64,000 bases of DNA from Ahaetulla prasina (Eukaryota; Chordata; Lepidosauria; Squamata; Colubridae). The stretch spans positions 232,527,794-232,591,793 of the forward strand of contig NC_080540.1 of assembly GCF_028640845.1 (NCBI RefSeq). Reading direction: 5' to 3'. Of the stretch, positions 11,714 to 24,064 are shown in pieces (the stretch's first letter is position 1; each line of letters starts with the position of its first letter). The notes beneath the pieces are model-generated. The model did no database searches, was not told where the DNA came from, and saw only the letters and a list, made by a program, of their open reading frames with translations. Position numbers and translations under genes: made by a program.

Positions 11714-12586
11714 TTTTCTGAGGTTTTCACGGGTGTTTGTATGTAGGTCTTTGGTTGTTCGGGTTTTCTCCCGTGTAAAATTGGAAATGTCTTGCATGCA
11801 TTGAAGAACACAAGAACTCAGTCAAAAAAGAGGAACCAACTTCTTCCCTGGTCCAACACTTTAAAGTCACAGGACATGATATTGACTTTATAAAGACCAG
11901 AACTATCGCCAAAACTGAACACTTTAACAACAGAATAATCAGAGAAGCCATTGAGATAGAAAAACGCCCACACAGCATGAACAAACGAGATGATACCTCC
12001 CGCCTACCAGCCATTTGGAAACCCGCCCTTATTGACAAACGAGTCCCTAACACGAGGAATGACACCAGACCCACACTCACGAGGTCCACATAGGATGTCA
12101 CTACCGCACATCCACCCAGAAAGCAGACCCAAACCCACACTGATCAAGAAGCACGACCTAGGACCAGAAGCCAGACCGCAGCTGCAACATTAGCCATTTC
12201 AAACCCCTCCAATCCATACATGCAGCAGACTGACACCCACTATGAAGATGTAGCACCACCACAAAGCCAAACAACAGCTATGCAGCTCACCAGCTCAAAT
12301 CCCCCTGCAACACAGACTAAATTGAGCACAACCAAGCCCCCACCCAAACAGGACACACCCCAGCCAATCAGAGCACAAAAACCCCATCCAATCAGAGCAC
12401 AGCCAAGCTCCCACCCAATCAGTTCAAACCCCCACTAGCAGTTAAAAGGAAGAAACAGCTGCGATCACACATTGCTCCCAGAAGCACGAAGCTGAAGCCT
12501 GAAGATGACGAATGAGACTTCGTCGAAACGTCGCCAAGACATTTCCAATTTTACACGGGAGAAAACCTGAACAACCAAAGACCTAC

Positions 12587-12596
<10 letters not shown>
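11714..12596 (+). mobile_element. Penelope-like element fragment with inverted termini
   Basis: The left end (ctgaggttttcacgggtgtt onward) is complementary to the right end, which contains tttccaattttacacgggag. Between them the plus strand encodes HFKVTGHDIDFIKTRTIAK, then IREAIEIEKRPHSMNKRDD, then SRLPAIWKPALI. This is the pattern at the end of the GIY-YIG endonuclease region of Penelope-like retroelements. The reverse transcriptase is missing. At 12499-12529 there is a hammerhead-like core (see findings). The fragment at 44338-44500 is a core-only relative. Confidence 0.75.
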
Positions 12597-12617
<21 letters not shown>

Positions 12618-12639
12618 TTACTAAATTTATTCTGTATTA

Positions 12640-13740
12640 TGCCTTCAGAACATGATTTGGGAATCCAAACTCACATTGCAGAAGCCTTATTAAACTTAGT
12701 ATCCTGGCTTGCTTTCTCCAATATGATGAATCAACTGCTAGTAAAGTCAGCATAGTATCTCAGCCTGGATAAGATGGATGTCATAATTTTGTCCCTATTT
12801 TCCTGCCTGACAGGATTGTTATTGAAAATATAAAACACAAAAAAGGTCACAGAGTTATACAACAATAAATAAAATGCTCTAGAAATAAAGGCCTGTGTCA
12901 GCTGAAGTTAAGGCCTTTGTGAAATAATGAAGTTGTGTATCTTTATAAATTCTTAGGATATCCTGCTTTATTCACCCATCCAATTTGGAATATCCTGGGC
13001 TTCATTGTCTTGCTGGCCAAGTGCTGCCCCCTGCTGGCTCACTAACTTACATTCTTCCATATCTTTTATTGAACTTTGTCCTTGGTTTCTCTGAGTGTTG
13101 CTTCTTTGTCTCTACTTGAGCCAGACTGCATGCAACTTACTTAGACATGTTGTTTCCAACTGTTTCAGCTTTTGGAATTCCATATCTGTTGTTTCATCCC
13201 ATAGGATATCTCAGGCGCTCTGCCCTTTTGTCATCAAACACTGTTCCTGAACAGCAAAAACAAAGTCTTAAAAAAACATGAAAAGCACATTTTTTTAAAA
13301 GTTTAGCTTTCCTGAGAAAGTCAAGGGCTAGGAAATATATACAGAACCATTCTGTTGGAACATAACACAGCAAAAAAAAATATATAACTGAGCTCCAGAT
13401 ATGGGACTCGGAACATTTCATTTACTACCATTCTTCCAGTGTCTCAGAAGCTTTAATTTGCAGGGCCAGCCTTAAATTAAGGAACTAAAAACTACAAGTG
13501 AAAATCTCACAAGTGCTTCTACTTGCTTCCTGCCTTTCTAAATCTGAAAATACGCGGCAAAATCTTAGGACCAACCCTGCAAAATTGTGTGCAATGGTGT
13601 TACAGAATAATAAAAATTACATCATAGATATGAATGAATTATTTTGTGATGGAAAAATATGACTTTTTATTTGACATTATGAAGTATTCATTGCAAAATG
13701 TATCTTTCAAAGAAAAAATATAAAATTGTAACCTTATGAG
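12640..13740. other. Intergenic, no gene seen
   Basis: The sequence is unassigned. A small GC-richer patch at about 13000-13060 (tgctgccccctgctggctc) may be an old repeat. Confidence 0.5.
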
Positions 13741-13745
13741 GGTGG

Positions 13746-13863
13746 GAAGGAGAGGAGAGGAGAGGAGAGGAGAGGAGAGGAGAGGAGAGGAGAGGAAGGA
13801 AGGAAGGAAGGAAGGAAGGAAGGAAGGAAGGAAGGAAGGAAGGAAGGAAGGAAGGAAGGAAGG
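13746..13863. repeat. Compound microsatellite (GGAGA)n then (GGAA)n
   Basis: About nine pentamer units agaggagagg pass directly into about sixteen aagg tetramers on the same strand. This is a purine-only tract. Confidence 0.97.
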
Positions 13864-14559
13864 TGCTTTTGACTAATAATATTAATTTACCTCCTTCCTT
13901 GTTATTTATTACAATAGAATGCTAAGAATTGAGAAAACATAACAAAGTTAAACAGTCCAAGAAGAAAGCATGACTACGTGCTCGTGCATTAATTTTGTTG
14001 CATTTATGTCCATATGTGTATTTATTTGTGTCTCTCTCCTTGCCTACTTGTATGCCCAAAAAGTTAAATAAGGATTGCTGAGTTATAGGGTTGCTTCTTT
14101 GGTTTTCACCCAGAATAACTGAAACATTTCTATGATTAATTTGATTTCTAATTGAACTGTAGCAATTTAATTTTCCAACTGCAGAATAGGTGATGGCCTC
14201 AATATAAAGAAATATACAGGAAAATGCATCTTCATTTCTAAAACTAGTTAAGGTTCTTTCCCAGATCATATACTCAAAATCTTATATCAACCAAACAGAC
14301 TTAAAACAAGCATACTACCCAGTAAGTTAGAGCTAAAATAAATGTGACACAATCCAAATTGCCCCTTCACCAGAAGCTACTATTAACCCTCGTGTGAGGT
14401 GGAACCCAAAATAAAAGCAGAGAGAAAGACAAACGATTGACTTATTTCTTTGTAGAATTGGTACCTGCTGAGGGGAATTTCAATCCATAAACATTGGGAG
14501 AAAGACTGAAAATTGCCTTAATCTTTGTTTTTGAAAATGAAAAATAAAACATTGTGCGT
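13864..14559. other. Intergenic, no gene seen
   Basis: The sequence is AT-rich. The 115-codon minus-strand frame at 13922-14269 has no recognisable domain and no context. Confidence 0.5.
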
Positions 14560-14995
14560 GTACTGCTCACTATGGGCCATAACAAACTGGACGAGTCTAG
14601 AGGAAATTGATCAAGATCTGAGAAAGAAAAACTTATAAGGAACAGCTGAAAACATTAGTAGGATAGCATGAAAAAGAAAAGATTTCAGGGAGCCTTCATA
14701 GCTATCATGGAGTATTTCAAGGTCTGTTTATAGAAGATGGGGCAGAGACAGGAGACAAAACAACAGGTTTAAATTATAAGAAAAAATATTTAGCTTGGTT
14801 TCCAGGAAAGTTTTTTTTTAACAAAGAGAGCTGTTTGGTTCAACAGTGGAACAAAATGCCTTTGGCTACATTTAAAATATTTAAAAAGAATCAGACTATC
14901 TGTCAGGAGGCTGGAGAGCAGATACCTGCCCTTGGTAGGGAATGGACAACATAATTAACTAGGACCCTTCCAATCTTGTCAATGGACCATAATTT
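14560..14995 (+). mobile_element. Old CR1 LINE 3' fragment
   Basis: It contains decayed versions of CR1 3'-end landmarks: the run from tgaaaaagaaaagatttcag to atggagtatttcaagg, then caacagtggaacaaaatgcc, and a terminus ggaccctttccaatctt-like. It is more diverged than the CR1 copies at 39440 and 30522. Confidence 0.55.
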
Positions 14996-14999
14996 TATG

Positions 15000-16790
15000 G
15001 CAATGATTGTTCAGCCAAAGAAGCCCTGACCTTTGTCCTTTTCCATTTCCTGGAATTGATTTGTTGTTCTGGCTAGTTTTCCCCTTTCCCTGCAATCCAT
15101 AAAAGACTTGTGTAGAGATCAATATACACAAAAGAAAGTACACACCGTATTCTTGCTATTTCCCCCCTCTCCCCTTCCCTTAGTCCCTTCTCCCTGACTA
15201 ACTTTTGCTTCTTACTTCCAATTCTACCCCTCCAGCATCCTGTTATCTCATAGCTCAGCATCATGACAAATTGCTCTCACATTTCTACTTTAACTGATCC
15301 ACTTAATGATTAGTGTTTCTTATTTCCTCTGCTAGAGTTGGGATGATGGAAAAATCTCTCTAATAACATATTGACACAACTTGACTGTATCCTGGAGCAA
15401 AAAAATTTTCCACTAAAATTTCTTAAAATCCCCCTTGGTGCTTCTGTTCTACTCTATTTATATCTTCTATATGGCTATTAAACTTAGCACAAAGTAGACT
15501 GCAATGGGCAAATTGTTTACAATATATTCTTGGTTTGTAAAAAATGGTTTTGGTCTTTCATGCCTTATATTTATTTCCTAGTACATCAATTCTATCCTGA
15601 AAAGCATACTCATTCAGACAAAATGAAACTCTTAAAATATGACATTGTTTGATTAGGGTCAAGAATAATGATCACGCCATTAAAAAAAAGAGTTAGAGGC
15701 TTAGGAACTGATAATTTCTCTTTGACATAAACAATATATTTTCCTTTCTTCACTCTGTTACAGAACTCAGGAAGATTTCTTTGTTTAATGGGTAAATAAA
15801 ACTAACACTACCTTATCCAGGAAAGACAGCTATTCTATTATAAAAGCAATCTCACTGTAAATATATTTTAGTCTGATACTATTGCCACAGGTGCAATGAT
15901 ACGGTAAAGGACTAATTCTTTCTTTCCTACTTCAGAATGTGAAACAACAGACTGCCATCAAGTTGTAACAGTCCCACTATTTGCGACCAGAAAATACATC
16001 TGGTTGCTAGAAATACTACAGAGAGTAATAAAAAAAATGCATCTAACTGATAGAAATATTGCCAGAGAGTAATAAAAAAAAAAAAGATTCAACAAAGCTT
16101 TAAGCTTCTCATCAAACTACAGATACTGTAGCTCTTCTCTTTAAAATCTGAAAGCTGAGGATAAATGTGATATACGGAATTGTCCTGTTAGCCTATTGAT
16201 TAATTAAATCAAATTAATGGCTTTGAACTATGTAGAAGAGAGAAAACAGGGAAGAAAAGTTTCTCCAGTAAATATGAACTATTTCTTATCTTTTTTCCCT
16301 TTTCGTAGGAAAATATATTCATTCATTCAGTGATTAGATATTAGTATTTGCTTCTTTCTTATAAGTAAGGTGATATTTGGAGGCTTTACTTCTTTATCAA
16401 TGCATATAAGATTTCCCATAGAATTATAACTATGTAATTGAATTTCCCCATTTAGTTTGAAATAACAAAACTGATTAGAACAATGCTGTTTAGGAATTCT
16501 CTTATATCTGTATAGGACTCAGCATTATAACAGCCAAGCCAATTTGTTCATTATTGTCAGTTTTCTAAATCATAGGTTGTGCATATATTATCACTTGTTT
16601 AAATGGGCAGTAGGAATGATAGGAGGAACAGGAGGAAGAGACACAACCAAGACAACAGTCAGACAAAAGAAACTTGAGTCCAGGGCAGAAATATAATTTG
16701 AGAAAGTGTCTGAGACTTGAGCCTCACTGGTTTTCTTGAAGATAGAAGGAAGAGGAAGAAGGAAGGAAAGGAAGAAACTCGGGCTGGCTT
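15000..16790. other. Intergenic AT-rich sequence, no gene seen
   Basis: No supported coding, RNA or mobile-element feature. A short near-repeat, taataaaaaaaatgcatct and taataaaaaaaaaaaagatt, occurs at about 16027 and 16070. Confidence 0.5.
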
Positions 16791-16794
16791 AATG

Positions 16795-16975
16795 AAGATT
16801 TTTATTGGGGTTTTAATATAGTTTTATTATAACTCTTTCAGCCTTTAATTTAATTAGTTTTTAAATGCTTTTTTAACTTTCTGATTTGTGCTTTTTATTA
16901 TGGCTGTCAACCGCCCTGAGTCCTTCGGGAGAAGGGCAGTATATAAATTAAATAAATAAATAAACAAAAAAACAC
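16795..16975 (+). mobile_element. L2-type LINE 3' tail
   Basis: It ends in the conserved 3' hairpin: ccgccctgag at 16911, ttcggga loop region, and gaagggcag, followed by a (AAAT)n tail. One stem base has changed compared with the full copy at 56934-56962. Confidence 0.8.
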
Positions 16976-16979
16976 ATTC

Positions 16980-17520
16980 AAATGTATTGTAACCTTACAG
17001 TGAAAGTAGTCTTAGCATTCATAACTAACCTGATCTACCCTGAAGTGCTGACACTTCTACACCTCAGTAAATCCGTTTTTTTCCATTGATCCATTTTTTT
17101 AAAGCCACAAACTGGTAGTGAATGTTGAAGGATTTGATAGGCCATCTGGTAGAAAGGAGAACCACTGTCAGAGAAACCAGTGATTAGTTGGGTTTTTATA
17201 TTTCAGAAGTATGGTTTGGCATGTTCTAAAAAAAACCCTAATCTTTGTTATATTGTCCCAGGAATCAACAATATGTTCAGTGCAAAAATTTTGTTTTGTG
17301 AAATCTTCCCACATAACCTAGACATTTTACATTACAAAATTTATGCAGGTTAGCAGGTGACTCGGTGACTCCATTTTTCAAGGTAACTGTGATATTATAT
17401 AATATTTTGGGGGGGAATGATAGAAAGTTTTCTTAAAACAGGTAAGAATAATGGGTATTCTCACTTTAATATTCACTCTTAAAAATTTATCATTCAAAAA
17501 TAGTACCAGGTCATAATTGT
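16980..17520. other. Intergenic, no gene seen
   Basis: Unassigned AT-rich sequence with homopolymer runs. Confidence 0.5.
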
Positions 17521-18165
17521 CCCAAAGGTGCTTTTTCAAGAGGCAACTGGACTTTTTGTTTTTTTTCTTTAAAGATGTTTCACTTCTCATCCAAGAAGCT
17601 TCTTCAGCTTTTACTGGATGGTGGGGAATGGAAGGATTTAGCCTCCTTGTAGGGTTTTTGCATTCTTTTAGCGAGTCATTAAGGCTACCTAGAGGTTTAT
17701 CTATGTCATCAGGGTCACCTGAGTGGTGCAAATGGGTGTGGAACCTTCTTGGAACTGTTGAAAGGACTGTGTTCTAGTCCACATTTTGAACAGAGAGGAT
17801 CATTGGTTTAAAAGAGGGGTGAAAGAGGCCATCGAGGTCAAAACTGAACAGCCCTCTCTCAACAGAGGGGGAGAGATACAACATCATCTATCTCTAGTCT
17901 ACAACACAGGCCTTTCAACAGTTCCAAAAAGGCTCTATTTGCACCATTCAGGTGACCCTGATGACAAAGATAAACCTCCAGGTAGCCTTAACAACTTGCT
18001 AAAAGAATGCAAATGACCAGCTGTCTACAAGGACTATAAATCCTTCCCTTCCCCACCATCCAAAGTGAGCTAAAGAGACTTCCTGGATGGGATGTGAAAT
18101 GTCTTAAAAGAAAAAACCATAAATCCAATTGCCTCTTGAAAAAAAACACTACCAAGTCAGATGTC
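17521..18165 (+). mobile_element. Penelope-like element fragment with inverted termini
   Basis: The left terminus (tttcaagaggcaactggact) is complementary to the right terminus (ccaattgcctcttgaaaa). The plus strand at 17786-17890 reads DHWFKRGVKEAIEVKTEQPS, then LNRGGEI. This matches the W-x-x-RGVKEAI-x-V...EQPSLNRGGG pattern at the C-terminus of Penelope/Neptune-type GIY-YIG domains. Hammerhead-like cores lie on the minus strand at 17577-17607 and on the plus strand at 18070-18100. The interior is deleted and no RT domain remains. Confidence 0.78.
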
Positions 18166-18169
18166 CCCA

Positions 18170-20190
18170 TGTTGGGGGGAACTGGTGAAGAGAATTGGGG
18201 TTAACAGGCATTCCAATAAAATTTCTGCTTTCTGCTTTCAGGTTTCAATATCAGAGTATCTATTTATCTGAAGGTAAACCGGTGAGACCGCTCTCTGCAG
18301 CCTGCTCTAGCTTTCCAGGAATTTCTCTATCACCTAGTTTACCTTTGTAATTTTTTTTCCTGGGAAAATTCTGGGCATATTGCCAAAATACTGGGCTGCA
18401 GCCATCTGTTATTTTATTTTCTAAGATGCACCTGAGTCTATTTGGAGCACAAACCTTTAACTGCAAATAGTGGACCCTGTGCTTTGCTCTGCTGGGTGTT
18501 AGTTAAATAACAATTATTTTATAATTAAAAGAAGAACTAAGTGGGCAACAAGAGAGACAACATTAGGCACACTGGCACCACACAAGCCACATAACGCATC
18601 CAAGAAGTAAATTTAATAAAAGAGCCCTTGTCTGTCCAAACTACCATGGAACAATCATGTGTGCATTATTTGGGGAAAAGTTCTGTTTTTCAGTTTCCCT
18701 TATTTTCACAAAGTTGTGCATAGCATTGCTACCTTAGAATTACCAAAGCCTAAATATTGCAATTCTATTCCAGAAAAATAAAAAAGTCCTTTTTGTTTTA
18801 GAACAAAACAAATCATTACAGCCTCAGGCAAAATGGTCTAAAGATGAATCTTGTCACGTTGCTGAGTGGAGTTGAAAACCAGTTCTCTTTTTACAAGAAA
18901 ACTATTTTGTTATAGTGATATTTTCAAACTGGAGTTTTTCACATAGTGTTTCAAACTAAACCAAATAAAAGGAATTAATCATCATGGAATGAAAAAGAGA
19001 AAGTCATCTATGCAGATTGCATAATCTAGCCACAAAATCCAAAGATATGGAAACAGTCCAGTAATCCAAGATTTCTTTATTAAATACTTTTTTTATGGCT
19101 GTTCAGTTTATATGCTGAATCCAGGCTATTTGCCCCAGCATAAAAATACACCCATAAATCCACAGTTTAAAGTGACTTGAAACTAAATGGAATTGTATCT
19201 GATCATCATCTGAATAAGAGACATAATTTATGCCATGAGTTTCATTGTAGAAGAATAAGCAATTAAGAAAAATACTTGGATGTTGGATGTCGTGTGTTGA
19301 ACTTATTCATTGGTCAGGTGGCCTTCCAAGAATATAATATAAGTGAAGGTTATACTTTAATCAAAATGGGTATTTAAAAATAGAACTATCACAGAACACA
19401 ATTTGATAACTCATGATTAATTAAATGTGCTTTGATTAGTAAATAATGATACCATGAAAAAGAATCTATATCTGTACTAAGCAACGGATAGCTACAAATC
19501 CCAAAATAATATAAAAAGACAAATATAGGGACAGGCTAAGTAAAGAATCATATTTTTATTCCACAATCCATCTAATATTTGTAATTTATTTTCAAATTCC
19601 ACTTTATATATTGGTATCTTGCTATATACTCCACATAGCTCAAAGTTTGCTTAGATGTATTTTTACTTCCAGCTGAAGCTGAATTAGAAGTAGAAAGATA
19701 AGTGATGTATATATATGAATTGATAAGTCACATAGCCATATGAGAAATGAAAATAGCTGACACAGACTTGGAAGTTACAGTTTTGTCAGTGGGGAATTTC
19801 ATAATAGTACAGAGTTAGAATAGACTTTTAATTTTTCAATTCTATATATCAAACTATATTAAAATCAGCATTTATGAATGCATTCAGATGAATCTTCATA
19901 TATGTCTCTTGTTATGGTAGTAATGTAAAAGAAAAATAGAAGATTTTTTTTTGCAGAAACAGCTGACCAACTTGTGCCAACTCTGTGACAACAAGGCTAA
20001 TAAACAAACACTTCCCACCAGTTGCATCATGCCTTGCTAGTTTTGCTGTAAGAACCCAATAAGCAAATTTAAAAAAAGGCTTGTCCTCCAAAATATCTAA
20101 CAAGAACTATAAAACAACTTATGCAGTCTTAGAACCTCCTGATTTGGATGAAGTTACTTCAGATAAAGAGCTATATGTGGAAAACAGAAT
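18170..20190. other. Intergenic AT-rich sequence, no gene seen
   Basis: No supported feature. GC-richer patches are short and their open frames have no protein signature. Confidence 0.5.
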
Positions 20191-20192
20191 TA

Positions 20193-20516
20193 CCGTACTT
20201 TTCGGAGTATAAGACACACTCCCCCCCAAAAAAAGTGGGTGGAAATTTCTGTGCATCTTATACAGCGAATGTTGCCGAAGCCCCACCGACACATCAGCCC
20301 CCCCCCTCCTTCAGCCTCTGCCTCCCAACAAGGTGGGTTGTCCCCGGTTCGGACCGGTTCTATAGAACCGGTAGTAAAACTGCTGGGAGGCTTTACCCAC
20401 TGACCCAAACGTCATCAAAACTCTTCTGCAATGCACAGAAGAGCGCGGGCAGGCGGGCACAATGCAAACCGGTAGTAAAGGTAAGTAGAACCCACCCCTG
20501 GAACATACCAACAATG
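20193..20516. mobile_element. Left arm of a ccgtatttttcggag TIR element interrupted by a hAT-like MITE
   Basis: The sequence ccgtacttttcggagtataa at 20195 matches the left terminus of the complete element at 43649-44142. At about 20329-20513 it passes into a second element with ggttcggaccggttctatag, accggtagtaaa twice, and a right end gtaagtagaacccacccctg. This resembles the termini of the hAT at 48533-48743. No target duplication was found for the inner element. Confidence 0.6.
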
Positions 20517-20519
20517 TAT

Positions 20520-22640
20520 GAGAAGTTGCATGTTAGAAATATACATTGATTATTATTATAATCATCATTGAAACAATCTGCATTTATCTAAGCAGAATTC
20601 TTCCCTTGCAAACAAGGACAGATTTATAAAATAAAAGTATTTTAAAAGATAAGATTTAAAAATGCTTTGCAATTCCCCCCCGATTCCTTTTATATAAATA
20701 ATTCAATTGGTTAAGAAACAGTAGAATTGCACAGTTTGTTAATGTAGATGGATTCTAAATTTGTAGAGTTACACTCAATGCTTTAAACACAACAGGAAGA
20801 TGGCTGTATTGGCAACTGACCCAGAAGATTCAACAGGAACAGCAAATTGCCAGAAAGTTCCCATTATATGTTCAGTGAACTTATGCTAGTAATCATATGC
20901 ATATTATCTGCAGGTATATCATGGTTTTATAAAATCTTTTTCAGGTTCATTAAGATCTTATGGTCAATTGGAACATGATCCAACTGGAATCCTAATAAAG
21001 ACAATTGTGGCATGTAGGAATATTTCTGTACCATAAATATAAATGGAGCACCAGCTGCTTAAATGAGGTTATCAATTAAAAACACACACCAGAACTTCAT
21101 TATTTTGGGCCAGTCTTTTCCAGTAAGTGGATAAGGGATTCACATGATAAATGTGAAAAGTGGCATCAGAATTGCAATGAAAGTTGAACAGAGATATATT
21201 TGAAGTCTGCTACATGAATGAATTCAAATGTCTTTGGTCAACTGAGCTACATCCTATGGTGTGGAGGAAAAAAGATAATTTGTCCTAGTATCTATTCATT
21301 ATTGGATCCCAGAATGTAGATAATGATGACTGAAGGAGAAAATATGTTATCAAAACAGGAAAAGAAATATCTGTGGAACTAGAAATAATACATTTATCAG
21401 AAACTGGAATAGATTTGTTAATAAAATTAACTTAGGCTATTGTGATTGGGTTGCTTCCATAGTAGATAATAAGAATCCCATTAGAATAACAAATCTTCTT
21501 TTCAGAAAAATATTTGAAAAGAGCTTGATCTGTATTAACCAGCCAAGATTTAGCATGATACAGTTTAAGTCTGGCATGATTTAGTTTAAGTCTGACATTG
21601 AAATACAACACAATTTGAGATTTAAAATTCTCTTGGAATTATAGCATTTTAAGCTGCTTATGCAACTGTATTTTTAAAAAAATTGGGAATTGTATTATCA
21701 CTATTACACACTATGTACATCAAAGACAATGATGTAAATAGCTTTCAGCAACCACAATATTCACACAGTCTATTTTATACTTATAATAAAGTTGACTGAA
21801 TAAAGTATAACAAAAAAATCTCAGACACATTAAGAAATAAATAGCACACTTTTATGGGAAGGATTTCCAGAGGACATAAAACTTATTAGCCAATGACTAA
21901 ATAAGTATCAGAGAGCCCATCATAGCACTCAACCTTCAACTGTTTTATCCTTATAAGGAAAGAAAGCTATAACAGCATTTGAGACTTTGTGACTCAATTA
22001 GCATCATTTTGACATCATCATTAAAGAGGTCCTTGATTTGATTCAATCTCTTGGTTTGAAGATGTGATTCAAGGATCCAATTCAAAGGGATTGACTAATT
22101 TTCTTCAAAATGAATCATTTATTTGAAGGTTTGCACAGTCATAGAACTATGCTTAGCTTTAGAGACTATACTTGAAGCATTCAGACAAACTGAAATGAGT
22201 TTTGAAATGAGGAACAAGGATTGGGGGACTGGAAAATGGCCCTGTGAGATAAAACTATGGAACACTGACATGTTTCAATTACTTAGAGTGGCATGAGCTT
22301 CATTTGTAATTGCATTGAAGTAGAAGGCTAAATATTTATTTCTCTTCATTATTTTTATAAATAACTCAGTATGATGAAGATACCTAATATTCCTTCCTTC
22401 TCCTATTTTCCCCACAGTAACTCTGCAATTCCTCCAACATGCAAAGGGTTAGAGTAGACTCACTGTATTACATGGCTCTGTCTAATTCTATTAACTCTAC
22501 GGTTTAAATTCCTAACTGTTAAACTCCACTTCTGTTAATCAGCATATAGGTAGGTGGGTGGGTGGGTAAATGTATTGCTATCTTTGACCAGCATATGCAC
22601 ATATATGCATATATACATAAAATAATAGATTGTTCATAGA
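20520..22640. other. Intergenic; faint SINE-like piece near 22340-22460
   Basis: Mostly unassigned AT-rich DNA. The stretch attatttttataaataactc near 22350 resembles the antisense SINE tail at 2380. (GGTG)n is present at about 22550. Confidence 0.45.
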
Positions 22641-22649
22641 AATAACAAT

Positions 22650-24060
22650 TAAAAAGGAATTAAGGGAGGCAAACTAAATGAAATTCTGAAAGTATCAAAG
22701 AAATGCAATTTTATTAGATAATGTTTGCCGCCTCAACTTAATGGCAATGAGGAAAAGATCGCCTCTTCCTGGAAGTTCCTTTATGAGGGCTGAATTAGTA
22801 CATCATGCAAGTTTGCGTAGAAATCACAATGCAACAGAACATGTTGTACATCCTCAATGGCATTGGAATCACAGGGGCAAATTTGTTTGTAGAAAAGATT
22901 TCCTTGTATTTACCTTCAATGACTGCTGAAAGGAATATTTTTGCCAGAACAAATGTTCCATGATATCTGTGGTTTACTAGGGTTTGGCAATAATCAGCTG
23001 CTGTGTGGTAAAAAACTATCTCCAAGACTTACGTTGCCTTGGTGCTAAGCTAATATCTTGTTGACACCCTGTGTGAAAACATCCTTTCCTTTTGTGATCT
23101 TTTTTGCCTAAACGTATCCTGTCCTTATATTTCCTCATTAGGGAAACCATAGGCCTCCAGTTTTTCTATGATGGATATCTGCCAGGGATATTGGAAGTTA
23201 TTCCTATTAACCAGAAATGTCAGACTGGTTCAGTAAATCAATAGTTTCAGCTCACAGCTAAATATAACAATCTAAATCTTGGCCTCTATCTTTGTAATTC
23301 CTAGTTCTAATCTTAAAGCTGCATTTGAGATGCATCTGAGGATTTGCATGACCAATTTTAAAAACTGGAATGAAACCCTCTATTTTATCATCTATTTTTC
23401 TTTTCCACAGTATTGAGCAAAGCCTCTAAGAACTCCTAGCATCCTTACCACAGAAAATGACAGAATAATGACATTGTTAGAATACAGGAGAATTGAAAGT
23501 ATTGGCTAGCATTGGAGGATAAAAGTTGCTTTGCTGAGCTGTTCCGTAACTGAGTTTATGTAAAAGTTTAAAAAGTAATGGAGCAAAGATATATCCTTGC
23601 TTTCCTCATGCTGCAACGATTGAGTTAGTTAACTGCCTTCTGGACCATGTCTAACTCTGAGTAGTACTATAGAATTTATATATCACTAAAAGTAATTGTT
23701 GTCTTGGTAGGCAGCAGCTTCTTCCACAGTAGCTCTCTCAATATGGAATCAATCACACACAGATCTAAGATCAACAAAAGCTGCATCAAGAAAACCTTTG
23801 GATCGTAAGAATATTCTTCTGGGATATGAGTGTTATTGCCAAAAAATATGCAAAATACTGAAAAAACTGGACCCCAATAATCAATATTATTTTTGAAAAT
23901 CTTACTGGGAATAAGATCACCAAGAGAAGTGTTATTGGACTTCAGTTGCTCAATTAATTGTCTTATTTCTCTAATGGATACAGATGATCAGTGTGATAGC
24001 AGCATAGGAATTCCACTATACAATCAGTAGTGCATACAGTATTATTGGACAATAATCCAA
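22650..24060 (-). mobile_element. Degraded non-LTR LINE ORF2, antisense
   Basis: On the minus strand around 22880-22800 a broken frame reads ICPCDSNAIEDVQHVLLHC and then DFYANL, a C-terminal Cys/His block (C-x-C...H-x-x-x-H/C) found in some vertebrate LINEs. Further upstream, around 23800-23715, the same strand reads FLDAAFVDLRSVCDSILREL and LLWKKL. That matches the AF-x-DL-x-x-AFDS-x-x-R-x-x-L-W block of reverse transcriptase. The element is fragmented by stops and frameshifts. The clade cannot be fixed by eye. Confidence 0.55.
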
Positions 24061-24064
24061 GGCA

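Noticed and set aside
20148..20549. 133-codon plus-strand frame.
   Set aside because: It spans the edges of two transposable elements (ccgtatttttcggag TIR arm and a hAT-like MITE), so it is a chance frame.
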